Below, piece by piece: positions 33,009 to 43,100 of a DNA stretch of 64,000 bases. This stretch comes from Chitinophaga pinensis DSM 2588. Its GTDB lineage: Bacteria > Bacteroidota > Bacteroidia > Chitinophagales > Chitinophagaceae. The notes beneath the pieces were generated by a model. It searched no databases and was not told the origin of the DNA. It was given only the letters and a program-made list of their open reading frames with translations. Position 1 is the first letter of the stretch, and each line of letters opens with the position of its first letter. Location: contig NC_013132.1 in assembly GCF_000024005.1 (NCBI RefSeq), positions 2,970,001 to 3,034,000 of the forward strand. The letters run 5' to 3'. The position numbers were made by a program, and so were the translations under genes.

Positions 33009-33608
33009 ATGAGGCCACCAGATACAGAAGATAATTTTTCACTGTTCTCCGCCGCTAAAGGGGATGATACTGTTGCATTTAAAGCTTTATACCAACGCTA
33101 TTGGAAGAAGCTTTATATCAGCGCCTGCAAACGCGTGGATACCGATGATGCAAAAGATATCGTGCAGGACGTCATGCTGACCCTGTGGAGACGAAAGAAC
33201 GAAATTACTATTGACAGCGAGGAAGACCTCAGCCGTTACCTGTATTCTGCCCTGCGCTACCGCATTATTTCCTATTATGCCTTCAGTAGCTCTACCGTAC
33301 AGATCCCTGAATGGTTTGACCAGCCAGTACATTCCTCTTTTGAGTCTTCTTTTGATGTCCGTAAGCTAAAAGACCTGATTGACGGGGAAGTAGACCGCAT
33401 GCCTGACCGGATGCAACAGATTTATCACCTGAGTCGTGAGGAAGACCTGTCTGTAACAGATATCGCTATCCAGCTCAATCTCTCCGAGCAGACCGTTCGT
33501 AATCAACTATCCCTGGCCATGAAGCGCCTGAGAGACCTGCTGAGGAATCATCACCAGAGTGACCTGGTGATCTGTTCGTTGTTAGTGTTGGACGTGTTTT
33601 TAAATTAG
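33009..33608 (+). CDS. ECF sigma factor (locus 2)
   Basis: 199 residues from ATG 33009 (MRPPDTEDNFSLF); a GTG-start extension from 32970 is unlikely. Region 2: AFKALYQRYWKKLYISACKRV, DAKDIVQDVMLTLWRRKNEI. Region 4: MPDRMQQIYHLSREEDLSVTDIAIQLNLSEQTVRNQLSLAMKRL. It should activate the susCD genes of locus 2. The final codons TTA AAT TAG enter the left arm of a heptamer-arm repeat, so the stop codon is supplied by the repeat. A terminator within that repeat uncouples it from fecR. Confidence 0.9.
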   Translation: MRPPDTEDNFSLFSAAKGDDTVAFKALYQRYWKKLYISACKRVDTDDAKDIVQDVMLTLWRRKNEITIDSEEDLSRYLYSALRYRIISYYAFSSSTVQIPEWFDQPVHSSFESSFDVRKLKDLIDGEVDRMPDRMQQIYHLSREEDLSVTDIAIQLNLSEQTVRNQLSLAMKRLRDLLRNHHQSDLVICSLLVLDVFLN

Positions 33609-33813
33609 GAATTAGGGAATTAGGAATTAGGAATTGAAATGCAGCGGAAATCGATAAGTTAATTAATACAATTCATTTGACCTTTTATAGAAGGCGCTTC
33701 AGATAACTGAGGCGCCTTTTTTTATTTTATTTAAAGTATAAATAATTGGTAGCCTGATGTGTTAGCGTAAGAAAATTGATCAATGCAATTCCTAATTCTT
33801 AATTCCTAATTGA
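33603..33813. repeat. Heptamer-arm inverted repeat, copy 4
   Basis: Left arm from 33603 (tandem AATTAGG, one unit with an extra G) into GGAATTGAAATGCAGCGG; right arm about 33786-33813 (AATTCCTAATTCTTAATTCC...). It is the longest copy and carries a terminator in the middle. It separates the sigma and fecR genes of locus 2. Confidence 0.82.
33691..33718 (+). terminator. Terminator inside repeat copy 4, after the sigma gene
   Basis: 12-bp stem AAGGCGCTTCAG/CTGAGGCGCCTT (one G-T pair), 4-nt loop, then a long T-rich tail TTTTTTTATTTTATTT. Confidence 0.88.
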
Positions 33814-33888
33814 ATTAGTTAACATTCTGTTAACATACTTCACCCGGTATGAAATCCGGTTTCTCTGATGTAGAGATATAGTGCGAAT

Positions 33889-34848
33889 ATGAAATACCTG
33901 AAAATAAAACGCTTATTCAGGAAATACCTGGCCGAAAAGGCGGATGATGAAGAGCGAAGATTAATTGAACATTGGTATGATAAACTCGATAAACGCGAGC
34001 CAATACAACTGTCAGCTGCTGAAGAAGAACAGCTGGAGGATGCTATCTGGCAAAGGTTAGAACCGATGTTGTCAGCACCACAACGGAATACACGCAGATT
34101 ATATACCTATATCAATGTAGCTGCCAGTGTTGCCGTACTGGTATTTGCCAGTGTGTTCTATTTAAAGCGTAGCAAAACGGAAGGACAGAAGACGGCTGAC
34201 GTCAGTGAACTGTTCCAGGATTACTATACCGCGAAAGGAGAAAGGAAGCAGCTGAGATTACAGGATGGTAGTGTGATCGCAATGAACAGCGCTACTCATG
34301 TGCGGGTATATCTTGATTTCAGTACCAGCAGACGTGCCGACCTGACCGATGGAGAAGCATTCTTTGAAATACAGCATGACCCGGTACATCCTTTCATCGT
34401 CCGTTCCGGTAAATTGATCACACATGTACTGGGTACCGCTTTTAATATCAGGGCCTATAAAGAGCTGAGAGAAATCTCCATTGCGGTGACAGACGGAAAG
34501 GTACAGATCTCTGACACCTTACAGGCGCTGGGCATCGTAGGGAAACAACAGAAACTGGTGTTCAACCAGCAACAGGCCACTTACGATATCCAGTCCTTTT
34601 CAGAAGATGTAACAGGCTGGAAAAGCGGAAAGCTGATCATCAAAAATGCCCTATTTGAAGATATGGCATTACTCATGGAAAAAAATTACGGCATAACACT
34701 TTTAACAGCCAGGGCCGATCTGCGTAAAAAGAAGTTCACTGCAAGCCTTCCTTTATCGCTGTCTGCCGCCAAAGCTGCTGAAGTCATCGCATCTATTCAT
34801 CAACTTAAAATCAAACAGGGGAGGGATACTATCGAACTATACCGCTAA
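33889..34848 (+). CDS. FecR-type anti-sigma factor (locus 2)
   Basis: 319 residues. N-terminal cytoplasmic part with LFRKYLAEKADDEERRLIEHWYDK; a transmembrane helix near residues 76-93 (YINVAASVAVLVFASVFYL). The FecR domain follows (GERKQLRLQDGSVIAMNSATHVRVY, LTDGEAFFEIQHD, ITHVLGTAFNIRAY), then the DUF4974-like C-terminus (DMALLMEKNYGITLL...VIASIHQLKIKQ). It links SusC of this locus to its ECF sigma. Two hairpins separate it from susC. Confidence 0.92.
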   Translation: MKYLKIKRLFRKYLAEKADDEERRLIEHWYDKLDKREPIQLSAAEEEQLEDAIWQRLEPMLSAPQRNTRRLYTYINVAASVAVLVFASVFYLKRSKTEGQKTADVSELFQDYYTAKGERKQLRLQDGSVIAMNSATHVRVYLDFSTSRRADLTDGEAFFEIQHDPVHPFIVRSGKLITHVLGTAFNIRAYKELREISIAVTDGKVQISDTLQALGIVGKQQKLVFNQQQATYDIQSFSEDVTGWKSGKLIIKNALFEDMALLMEKNYGITLLTARADLRKKKFTASLPLSLSAAKAAEVIASIHQLKIKQGRDTIELYR

Positions 34849-34863
34849 CATTCAGAAAACAAA

Positions 34864-34912
34864 GAAGGCTTTGCTGCAAACAAAGCCTTCAGAAACAGCC
34901 GCTGCAACGGCT
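34864..34912 (+). terminator. Double hairpin between fecR and susC (locus 2)
   Basis: Hairpin 1: perfect 10-bp GAAGGCTTTG/CAAAGCCTTC (34864-34890). Hairpin 2: AGCCG/CGGCT (34897-34912) followed by TTTT. This could end the sigma/fecR transcript or attenuate read-through into susC. Confidence 0.7.
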
Positions 34913-34952
34913 TTTGCTCATTATTTTCTCAAATTAAAAAGCCATACAATGT

Positions 34953-37900
34953 ATGAAAAAAAAGGGACAGTCCAGTAATAAGAAGAAAGATTTTATCATA
35001 AAAGCTATGAGATTAACATTTCTTTCCATAACTATTGTGCTTACTACTTCCCTGATGCTGTCAGCTAATACCGGCAGCGGTCAGGAACTGAGTAAAAAGA
35101 TTTCAGTAAGCATCCGCAGAGGATCGCTGGAAAAGGCATTGAAGCAGATGGAAACACAGCTGAACCTGAACTTTGCTTATGATCAGCAGATGCTTCAGCG
35201 TTATCAGACTGACGATCACCGATTCCAGGACCAGCGTCTGGATGGTGTGCTCACATTGTTATTTGATAACAAAGATCTTTCCTTCAAAGAAGTGAATGGT
35301 GTTATAGTGATCAATGCAGCAAAAAAAGAACGTGTTGTAAAACAACAGCAAGGTAAAATACAGGGTAAGGTGACCGACGAACAGGGCGCCCCTTTACCTG
35401 GCGCTACGATCAAAGTAGCAGGTGGTACACAGCACGCCATCAGCGATGCGGATGGTAACTTTTCCATCGCCCTGGAGCCTGGTGTATATACACTGGAAGT
35501 AAGCTTCATTTCTTTCAAAGTACAACGCATCAAGAACGTAGTGGTAAATACCGACGCTCCTGCCGTGCTGACTGTAAAGATGAAAGCGGATATGGGCTCT
35601 CTGAATGAAGTGGTCGTAGTGGGTTATGGTACACAGAAACGTAGTGAAGTGACCTCCGCCGTTTCCACCGTAAGAGCTGATAATTTTAACAGAGGCGGTA
35701 TCCGTTCTACCATGGAACTGATCCAGGGTAAAGTGCCAGGTCTGAATATCACCAAAACACAGGGAAATAACCCGAATGCGGGCGCTTCCATCCAGTTGAG
35801 AGGTGTTACCTCCTTAACTGGTACAACCGCGCCACTGGTCGTAATAGACGGTATTCCGGGCGGTAACCTCGATCTGTTACAGCCGGATGATATCGAATCA
35901 TTCAGCGTACTGAAAGATGGTTCTGCTGCCGCCATCTATGGTACCAGAGGTAACGCAGGTGTTATCCTGATCACTACCCGGAAAGGTACTGCAGGCGATC
36001 CCCGCTATGAGTATAACACTTACTTCCAGCGTGATTATACTGACAAGAAACCTGATTTCCTGTCAGCAGAACAGTTCCGTCAGAAGATCTCCGAAGGTAT
36101 TATCTCTCCTACCTCTGACCTGGGTGGTTCTACCAACATGTACAATGAACTGATCAATAAAAATAACCTGAGTCAGTACCATAACCTGTCTGCTTCAGGT
36201 GGTAGCGAAAAGTCTAATTACAGAGCATCCCTCTACTACAATGACTTTCAGGGTATCGCAAAAGAGAACGGCAGAAAGCAGGCAGGTGGCCGTCTGAACA
36301 TCAATCAGAAAGGTTTGAATAACAAACTCACCATGCAGGTGAATATGGTGGCTAACTTCAATAAAGCCAACCTGCTGGGTGGTGATGCCGGTTATTTCGA
36401 ACAGGCCGTAGCCTGGAACCCAACAGCGCCTATTTATAAAGCGGATGGTAGTTTCTTTGAAATCAATGAAGCTTTCAACCCGGTAGGTCGTCTGAATAAC
36501 CGACTGAGTCAGCGTGATCAGCAGACCTTCGCCGGTGATGCAAGATTCAGCCTGGCACTGACAAAAGACCTGTCCGTATCCCTGTTCGGTTCTTATCAAC
36601 GCGATAACTACAATGACCGTTACTATCGTTCCATGAACGACTTTGAACAACGTCCGGGGACCAGCTGGCAGGGCATGGGTTACGCCAGCAAAGGCAATGA
36701 ACTGAACTGGACCAAAACCCTGGATCCTACTGTTAACTACGAGCATAGCTGGGGTGCACATACCCTCTCCGCTATTGCAGGTTATAGCTATCAGTATAGC
36801 ACCAGAGAGACTTTCAGTGCCAATAACAATGGTTTCACTACCGATGCATTCCTTGACTGGAACCTCGGTGCAGGTAGCGCGACTAACAACACCGCATTGC
36901 CAAGACCAGGTCTGGGTAGCTTCAAGGAAGATAACACCCTGATCGCATTTTTTGGTCGTCTGAACTACGCCTACAAGAATAAATACCATGCACAGTTCAT
37001 CCTCCGCAGAGAAGGTTCTTCCCGCTTCGGCGCCAATAACAAATGGGGTAACTTCCCGGCTGCTTCTATCGGCTGGACGCTCACAGAAGAGTCTTTCATG
37101 GAGAATGTCAGGTTCGTAGATAACCTGAAACTACGCGTGGGTTATGGTGTAACCGGTAACCAGGGTATTCCTAACTACCGTTCCCTGATTACACTGGGTA
37201 CTGGTGGTGTATATCCACAGAATGGTATTTATCTGCAGACTTACGGTGCTTCCCGTAACCCTAACCCCAACTTACGCTGGGAGAAAAAACTGGAATGGAA
37301 CTTTGGTCTGGATTACGCGATCCTCGATCACCGTATCAGCGGTTCCATCGATGTATACTCCCGCGAAACCCGCGACCTGCTATATAACTATGCAGCACAA
37401 CAGCCGGCCTTCGTCCGTGACGGATTGTATACAAACGTAGGTACTATTAAAAACCATGGTGTGGAAATCCTGATCAGTGGTCAGGCAGTGAAAACAAAAG
37501 ACTTCCAGTGGACGATCGATCTGACAGCGAACTCTCAGTTCAACAGGTTATCTAAACTGTCCAACGAACTGTATAAAGCTACTTACCTGACCTTTGCCGA
37601 TATTCCAAACCCGGGTGCTATGGGTCCTGCCATCCGCCTGGATGAAGGTGGCGTAGTAGGTAACTTCTATGGTAAACGTTTCGCAGGATTCTCAGAAGAA
37701 GGTAAATGGTTGTTCTATAAAGCAGATGGTTCAAAAGCACCTGCTTCCCAGATCAATGAAAACGACAGAACGATCATCGGTAACGGCGTCCCTAAATACA
37801 ACGCTGCACTGAACCAGACCTTCCGTTATAAGAACTTCGACCTGACACTCCTGTTAAGAGGTAAGTTCGGATTTGATATCCTGAATCTGCAGGAGATCTT

Positions 37901-38237
37901 CTTCGGTAACAAAAAGTATCTGCCTAATAACATTTTCAATAGTGCCTTTAATAAACATGCACAGTTGAACGACGATCCTCAGTACTCTGATTACTACATC
38001 GAGAAAGGTGATTTCGTGAAACTGGACAACCTGACACTGGGTTACAACTTCAACTTCAAATCGCCTTATGTGCGTAGTCTCAGAATGTTCGTATCCGGCC
38101 GTAACCTGTTAACCTTTACCGGTTACGACGGACTGGATCCTGAACTGGAAGATACCGGCTTTACCACTGGTGTTGACTCAAGGGGTTTCTATCCGAGAAC
38201 ACGCTCCTGGACAGTAGGTCTGAACGTAGCATTTTAA
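34953..38237 (+). CDS. SusC/RagA TonB-dependent transporter with STN domain (locus 2)
   Basis: 1094 residues. The signal sequence is MRLTFLSITIVLTTSLML, reached from ATG 34953 with a basic lead-in MKKKGQSSNKKKDF, or from ATG 35007 directly. The STN domain spans about residues 50-110 (VSIRRGSLEKALKQMETQLNLNFAY), the carboxypeptidase-like domain 125-210 (KIQGKVTDEQGAPLPGATIKV), then the plug (LNEVVVVGYGTQKRSEVTSAV, LRGVTSLTGTTAPLVVIDGI) and the barrel ending in SWTVGLNVAF. It takes up a ligand presented by the adjoining SusD and signals through FecR. Its barrel is clearly different from that of locus 1, so a different ligand is expected. Confidence 0.94.
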   Translation: MKKKGQSSNKKKDFIIKAMRLTFLSITIVLTTSLMLSANTGSGQELSKKISVSIRRGSLEKALKQMETQLNLNFAYDQQMLQRYQTDDHRFQDQRLDGVLTLLFDNKDLSFKEVNGVIVINAAKKERVVKQQQGKIQGKVTDEQGAPLPGATIKVAGGTQHAISDADGNFSIALEPGVYTLEVSFISFKVQRIKNVVVNTDAPAVLTVKMKADMGSLNEVVVVGYGTQKRSEVTSAVSTVRADNFNRGGIRSTMELIQGKVPGLNITKTQGNNPNAGASIQLRGVTSLTGTTAPLVVIDGIPGGNLDLLQPDDIESFSVLKDGSAAAIYGTRGNAGVILITTRKGTAGDPRYEYNTYFQRDYTDKKPDFLSAEQFRQKISEGIISPTSDLGGSTNMYNELINKNNLSQYHNLSASGGSEKSNYRASLYYNDFQGIAKENGRKQAGGRLNINQKGLNNKLTMQVNMVANFNKANLLGGDAGYFEQAVAWNPTAPIYKADGSFFEINEAFNPVGRLNNRLSQRDQQTFAGDARFSLALTKDLSVSLFGSYQRDNYNDRYYRSMNDFEQRPGTSWQGMGYASKGNELNWTKTLDPTVNYEHSWGAHTLSAIAGYSYQYSTRETFSANNNGFTTDAFLDWNLGAGSATNNTALPRPGLGSFKEDNTLIAFFGRLNYAYKNKYHAQFILRREGSSRFGANNKWGNFPAASIGWTLTEESFMENVRFVDNLKLRVGYGVTGNQGIPNYRSLITLGTGGVYPQNGIYLQTYGASRNPNPNLRWEKKLEWNFGLDYAILDHRISGSIDVYSRETRDLLYNYAAQQPAFVRDGLYTNVGTIKNHGVEILISGQAVKTKDFQWTIDLTANSQFNRLSKLSNELYKATYLTFADIPNPGAMGPAIRLDEGGVVGNFYGKRFAGFSEEGKWLFYKADGSKAPASQINENDRTIIGNGVPKYNAALNQTFRYKNFDLTLLLRGKFGFDILNLQEIFFGNKKYLPNNIFNSAFNKHAQLNDDPQYSDYYIEKGDFVKLDNLTLGYNFNFKSPYVRSLRMFVSGRNLLTFTGYDGLDPELEDTGFTTGVDSRGFYPRTRSWTVGLNVAF

Positions 38238-38271
38238 GTAATAACCGGCATTCATTAAAAAGTGTAACGAC

Positions 38272-39888
38272 ATGAAATATCTGAAAAAGTTAATATACTG
38301 CTGTGGCATCGGTTTACTGTCAGTGCAGGACTTTGCCTGTACTAAACTGGATGAAACCGTATACAGCGACATCTATAAAGAGAACTTCTATAAAAGCAGA
38401 ACAGAGGTATTACAGGCAGCACTGCGTCCTGTAACACATATGCAATCCTGGATCGCGCCTATCCGCGGTGATGGTTACTACTATCATGCGGAAATGTGTT
38501 CCGATCAGGTAGCATGGCCACAGAAAGGTCGTCACGCCTATGATAACGGCGACCACATGAGACAACACTATCATACCTGGACTACCAATGAAGGCAGGAT
38601 GCGTAATGCATGGGTAGGTATGTGGACCGGTGTTGGTTATTGTAACGCAGCTATCGAAGACCTGGAAGTACTGGATTATGCCAAACTGGGTATGCAGGAA
38701 GCAGAGATGACCGCAATCGTAGCAGAACTGCACGTACTGAGAGCGTTCCATTATATTAAACTGATGGACCTTTGGGGGAATATTCCGGTAGTTACTCAGG
38801 TAGGTAAACCGGCGAACCCGGCTACACAGCCCAGAAAAGAAGTGTTCAACTTTATCAGAACAGAACTGGAAACATACGTACCGCAGTTGCTGCCTTATAA
38901 ACAGGAGCTGGTAGGCAGAATCGGTCAGACCGGTGGTTATGCCATGCTGGCGGAAGTATACCTGAACGCAGAGAAATGGGCTGGTACGCCTATGTGGGAC
39001 CAGTGTATCGCTGCCTGCGATAAAATCCTGAGTGGTGATGCTGGTGGCCTGGGTGGTAAACCAACACTGGCGACTGATCTGAAACAGACATTCGCTAACA
39101 CGAACAGAGCTGCTTCTGAAGCACTGTTCCAGTATGCTTACAGCAACAAAGGCGGTTTCGTATGGGACTGGATTCCATTATTTGGCTTCAGCAATATGAG
39201 TGCTGCACTGGACGTAGGATATGCGGGTAACAACGGTTATGTCGTGATCCCTTCTTTCTTTGATACCTATGCAGAGAATGACCTGCGTAAAACAGAATGG
39301 TTCCTGTTTGGTCCGCAGTATAAATACGGTACAACAGATCCTATTCTCGGGACAGAAGAGTACAATGGTAAGCCGCTTGTATATGTAAACTATATCAGAA
39401 GAGCTTCTGAGAATAAAACGGAGAGCACAATGGCTACCGGTGAAGAGAACAGCGGTGCGCGTTTCAATAAGTATAAGACAGGTCGTCTCAGCGATCCTAA
39501 CTATCGCGAGAACCACTTTATGATCTATCGTCTGACGGAGATCTATTTTGATAAAGCGGAAGCGCTGATGCGTAAGAACAACAAAATGGCTACGCAGGAA
39601 GCTGTTGATCTGATCAATGAAAGCCGTAAGAGAGCATTTGCAACTGCAGACTGGCCGGCAGCAGCTTATACGACAGCTACGCTGACGATGGATGAATTAC
39701 TGGCAGAGAAAGGTCGTGAATTTGTATTCGAAGGGAAACGCCGTACAGATATTATTCGTTTCGGCAGATTTAACAGTGGCAGCTGGTGGGATCATACGCC
39801 GACAAACGATGTAAATAAAGAGGTCTATCCTATTCCAAGTACCCAGATCGCTAATAACCCGAATCTGAAACAGAACGACGGATATTAG
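38272..39888 (+). CDS. SusD/RagB-family outer-membrane lipoprotein (locus 2)
   Basis: 538 residues, 34 bp after susC. The signal MKYLKKLIYCCGIGLLSVQDFAC ends in a Cys near residue 23 (lipoprotein). SusD motifs: AELHVLRAFHYIKLMDLWGNIPVV, GYAMLAEVYLNAEKW, MIYRLTEIYFDKAEALMRKN, EKGREFVFEGKRRTDIIRFGRF and the end YPIPSTQIANNPNLKQNDGY. It binds the ligand at the surface. No degradative enzyme follows on the same strand; the minus-strand GxGYxYP protein beyond the terminator is the nearest candidate. Confidence 0.93.
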   Translation: MKYLKKLIYCCGIGLLSVQDFACTKLDETVYSDIYKENFYKSRTEVLQAALRPVTHMQSWIAPIRGDGYYYHAEMCSDQVAWPQKGRHAYDNGDHMRQHYHTWTTNEGRMRNAWVGMWTGVGYCNAAIEDLEVLDYAKLGMQEAEMTAIVAELHVLRAFHYIKLMDLWGNIPVVTQVGKPANPATQPRKEVFNFIRTELETYVPQLLPYKQELVGRIGQTGGYAMLAEVYLNAEKWAGTPMWDQCIAACDKILSGDAGGLGGKPTLATDLKQTFANTNRAASEALFQYAYSNKGGFVWDWIPLFGFSNMSAALDVGYAGNNGYVVIPSFFDTYAENDLRKTEWFLFGPQYKYGTTDPILGTEEYNGKPLVYVNYIRRASENKTESTMATGEENSGARFNKYKTGRLSDPNYRENHFMIYRLTEIYFDKAEALMRKNNKMATQEAVDLINESRKRAFATADWPAAAYTTATLTMDELLAEKGREFVFEGKRRTDIIRFGRFNSGSWWDHTPTNDVNKEVYPIPSTQIANNPNLKQNDGY

Positions 39889-40173
39889 AAGAATAATGTT
39901 TTTTTTAATAGCACGAATGTTTCGAAGAAAGGCCGCGCCACTTTTGGCGCGGCCTTTCTTATACTTCTGTACTTTGTATTTCATCCATACAACATCGTCT
40001 CCCAGTTGTTCTACTTTCAGCAGTTTCAGGTGCTTGTAGGGAATGTTTTCTGCGGATGTAAGGCCAGTATCTGTAATGGCTGCGGTAGCGGTACCATCTG
40101 CAACAGGATAATACAAATTAGGAGACGACTGTTTATAAAACACAAAGTATTCAACTATGAAATCAGATAGCAA
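39697..40173 (-). CDS. Doubtful minus-strand ORF, coding-like only in its first 70 codons
   Basis: ATG 40173 lies 6 bp after the stop of the large GxGYxYP gene. The first about 70 residues look protein-like (SSPNLYYPVADGTATAAITD, KVEQLGDDVVWMKYKVQKYKK). The frame then reads through the 15-bp terminator stem and runs antisense to susD, where it is not credible. It may be a fragment whose proper end was lost. No family recognised. Confidence 0.25.
   Translation of the reverse strand: MLSDFIVEYFVFYKQSSPNLYYPVADGTATAAITDTGLTSAENIPYKHLKLLKVEQLGDDVVWMKYKVQKYKKGRAKSGAAFLRNIRAIKKNIILLISVVLFQIRVISDLGTWNRIDLFIYIVCRRMIPPAATVKSAETNNICTAFPFEYKFTTFLCQ
39926..39959. terminator. Strong terminator after susD (locus 2)
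   Basis: Perfect 15-bp stem AGAAAGGCCGCGCCA/TGGCGCGGCCTTTCT with loop CTTT. On the plus strand only two T's flank the stem end; on the minus strand the following bases are AACATTCG. Despite the modest tract the stem is the strongest in the window. Confidence 0.8.
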
Positions 40174-40179
40174 AGGCGC

Positions 40180-43100
40180 TTATTCAGCGCTTTTTACCAG
40201 GTGTTTGACTGTTTTGGTACCATTGATATCGAGTTGTATCAGGTAGACGCCTGTTGGCAGATTGCTGACATCGATCGATTGTCCGGCGTATACAATCCTT
40301 GCTGGCGCTACCTGACGACCCACTGCATCAAAAATGCTCATTCTTGCCTGCTTCGCATTGAACTGCAGGCGAACGCTGCTTTGTGCCGGATTAGGATACA
40401 GGAGGATATTTTTTTCCATAGTATGCGCATCCTTACCTGCAAGTGCCAGATTAGCGGCAGTAAGTGCAGCAGAAGTGGCATAGAGCTGGTTTCTCGGAAT
40501 AATCTCTTTACCCTGATTCGAACCTGACCATGACAGTTTACAGTTGGCGCCGCCAAAGTCTTCAAAATATTCTACCTTGATATCGTATTGTTGTCCTGCT
40601 ACCAGATTAATGGTACCGGAGTATTCAATATCCCAGTCGCTCAGCCATTTGTCGATGATCAGCTGATTATTGACCCAGAGACGGCGGCCGTTATCACTGG
40701 TCATGTAAAAGGTGTAAGTACCCGTATATCTCGGTTCTACTTTACCGGTCCATCTGATGCTATAACTATCATTGGTAATGCCTGTACCCGGAGCGCCTTC
40801 TCCCCAGTCAAAATCTATTGTTTTATCAACACGGCTGAAAACGAAGGTCTCAAAGTTTTTACCATTGTAATAATTACCACTAAGGCCGTTGCCGTTACCG
40901 ACAGTCGGTACGGATAACAGCTGCCATCTGGCGCTGGCCTGACCATTACCGGTATGCTGTACTACTTTCGCTTCCGGTGCTGTACTGTTATTCAATGTAG
41001 CAAGTACTTTGCCACTCAGTGCAGAGATGAATTTGTAATAACCACTATCAGCGGCTATCGCAATGAATTGCTGATTGGCTGCATCCTGACTTGTCCATTG
41101 CCAGAGACTCACATCTTCATCCATACTGGATTGCGGAATGTCCAGGCTTTTTGCACTGTGATAAGCCGTAATCGTATAACGTCCCTCACCCAGGTGTTTC
41201 AGTGTAAAGGTCTGATTGGCCGCGTTGGTGCCCGTCCATAGTTGTATAGGGGAACCATCACCGGTGCTGCCTAAGCCGCCCCGTACATCGAGGAACAGGT
41301 TACTGGCCACGTGTCTGATCGTATAAGAACCTGCCAGATTGGGATTACCATTGGCCAGTACTTTGACAGAGCTGGCTTTTTCATCCCAGCTGCTGCCGAG
41401 TGAAGGACTGTTGGCAGTTATTACGATGGAATCGCCCGCAAAATTTTCGTGTTCGAACAGTACAACTTTATACCCTTCTGCTACTTTGATGGAAGAGATT
41501 TCATCGTTCTGTATACCTTTCAGTTGCAGACCTGCCAGTTTGTACGCACCGATCGGCAAGCCTGCATGAAAGCCGCCGTACTGCGCATTTTCATAGACAG
41601 TTACAGGGCCATTACTGGTATCTGGTCTGCTATACAGCTGTGCTTTTGGAATCGCCTGCCGCGCCTGGGAAGTACTGGACCATTGCAGGTGACAGAACGC
41701 ATCCCCATTCCCTTCGCCATACTCCAATTCAATGTTGTATTTCTGTCCGGCGATAAGTGTAATTGTGCCGGTACGGGTATAAGCGCCCTGTGTCTCATAA
41801 TCATTAATCAGGGTTTGTCCGTTGACAGTGAGTTTTACTCCATCATCAGAATAGACATGAAAGGTGTATGGTTCAGAATACAATGGTTGTACCTGTCCGG
41901 ACCATTTTACGGAAAACTGGTTAACACCCAGCTGTGCCTGATCAGGAGAACCGTTACCCCAGTCGAAATCCACATTACCATCCGTCTGTGTATACTTCAG
42001 CACATCTTTATGATAACCGGCATAGTATTCCGCTTTCAGTCCGTTACCGGTACCTACCGGCAGGTTTCTGAGGTTCTTGCGGATCAGCCATACAAATTCA
42101 TCAGGCGCTACTACACGTACGTTAGGTCCGAGACGATTGATACAGTCCTGTACGTCATCCACATCTCTTGACCAGATATGTACTGATACGAGGCTATAAC
42201 CATCGGCGGAATTGATGTTGGTAGAAGCCTGGTTCAGCTGATTGGCCAGTGATTGAGGAGAAGACAAAGTACCCCAGAGGGTATATCTGCCGCCAATGGA
42301 AGGTTTATCATTGTACCAGTCTATCTGTCCGTGGCGACCGGTATAGTTAGCGCCATAACTGTAGTAGAATAATGCGTCGATATTATCCTGTTTAAGGTAA
42401 GAAGATGGATCATTGTCGCTGTCGTCAGCATCAATGATATTGACAATACGGAGGTCTGCTTTTTTCATGTAGCTGTTCAGCAGCTTTGACTCTGTTTCAA
42501 GGTCTGCATCAGGCATACGCCCAGGGAAGAAATAGCTTTTACCAGAAGGACCGGCAATGAGCACATTTCTGCCATCAGGCGTGGTGAGACAGTTGTCCAC
42601 ATACTTTTCATACACAGCTGGCGCCAGTTCTGCAAGGGAAGGAGAGATGGTCCATCCGAGATTGACATGCGCACGCGCAGGATTATTCCAGTTATTGATA
42701 TTGTCGTGGGAGCCGAGTAACCATTGTACGTTATCACCGTCAGTGATGACGAAGCAGACAGTGTGTACTCCTGTTTTTACTTCGAATGGTTTGATCGGTT
42801 CTTTCTGTTTGAAGACTTTCGTCTTTGCCGGAATATTACTGAGTGTGGACAAATTAGCTGCCCAGTCAGAAGGAATGATAGACATGGATTTCAGGGAAAG
42901 TTGTTCCACCGTACCATATTCTTCCGGCCCCCAGCCAAAGAAAGTCGCTCCTTTGTTCATACGGTTGTAAGCACTGTTAGCGATTGAACCGGTAGGAGAG
43001 TTGTCCCAGAACTGGAAGGCTTTTGTATAAGCGCTGTAATCGCCCATAAAAGATACGCGGTCATCGGAGCTTTGCTGATAGGTGGCAATCTGTTTACTGA

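Noticed and set aside
36195..36989. 264-codon minus-strand ORF inside susC
   Set aside because: Fully antisense to a strong SusC reading frame, with Cys/Val/Ile-rich unnatural composition.
41449..42171. 240-codon plus-strand ORF inside the GxGYxYP gene
   Set aside because: Antisense shadow of a multidomain coding sequence.
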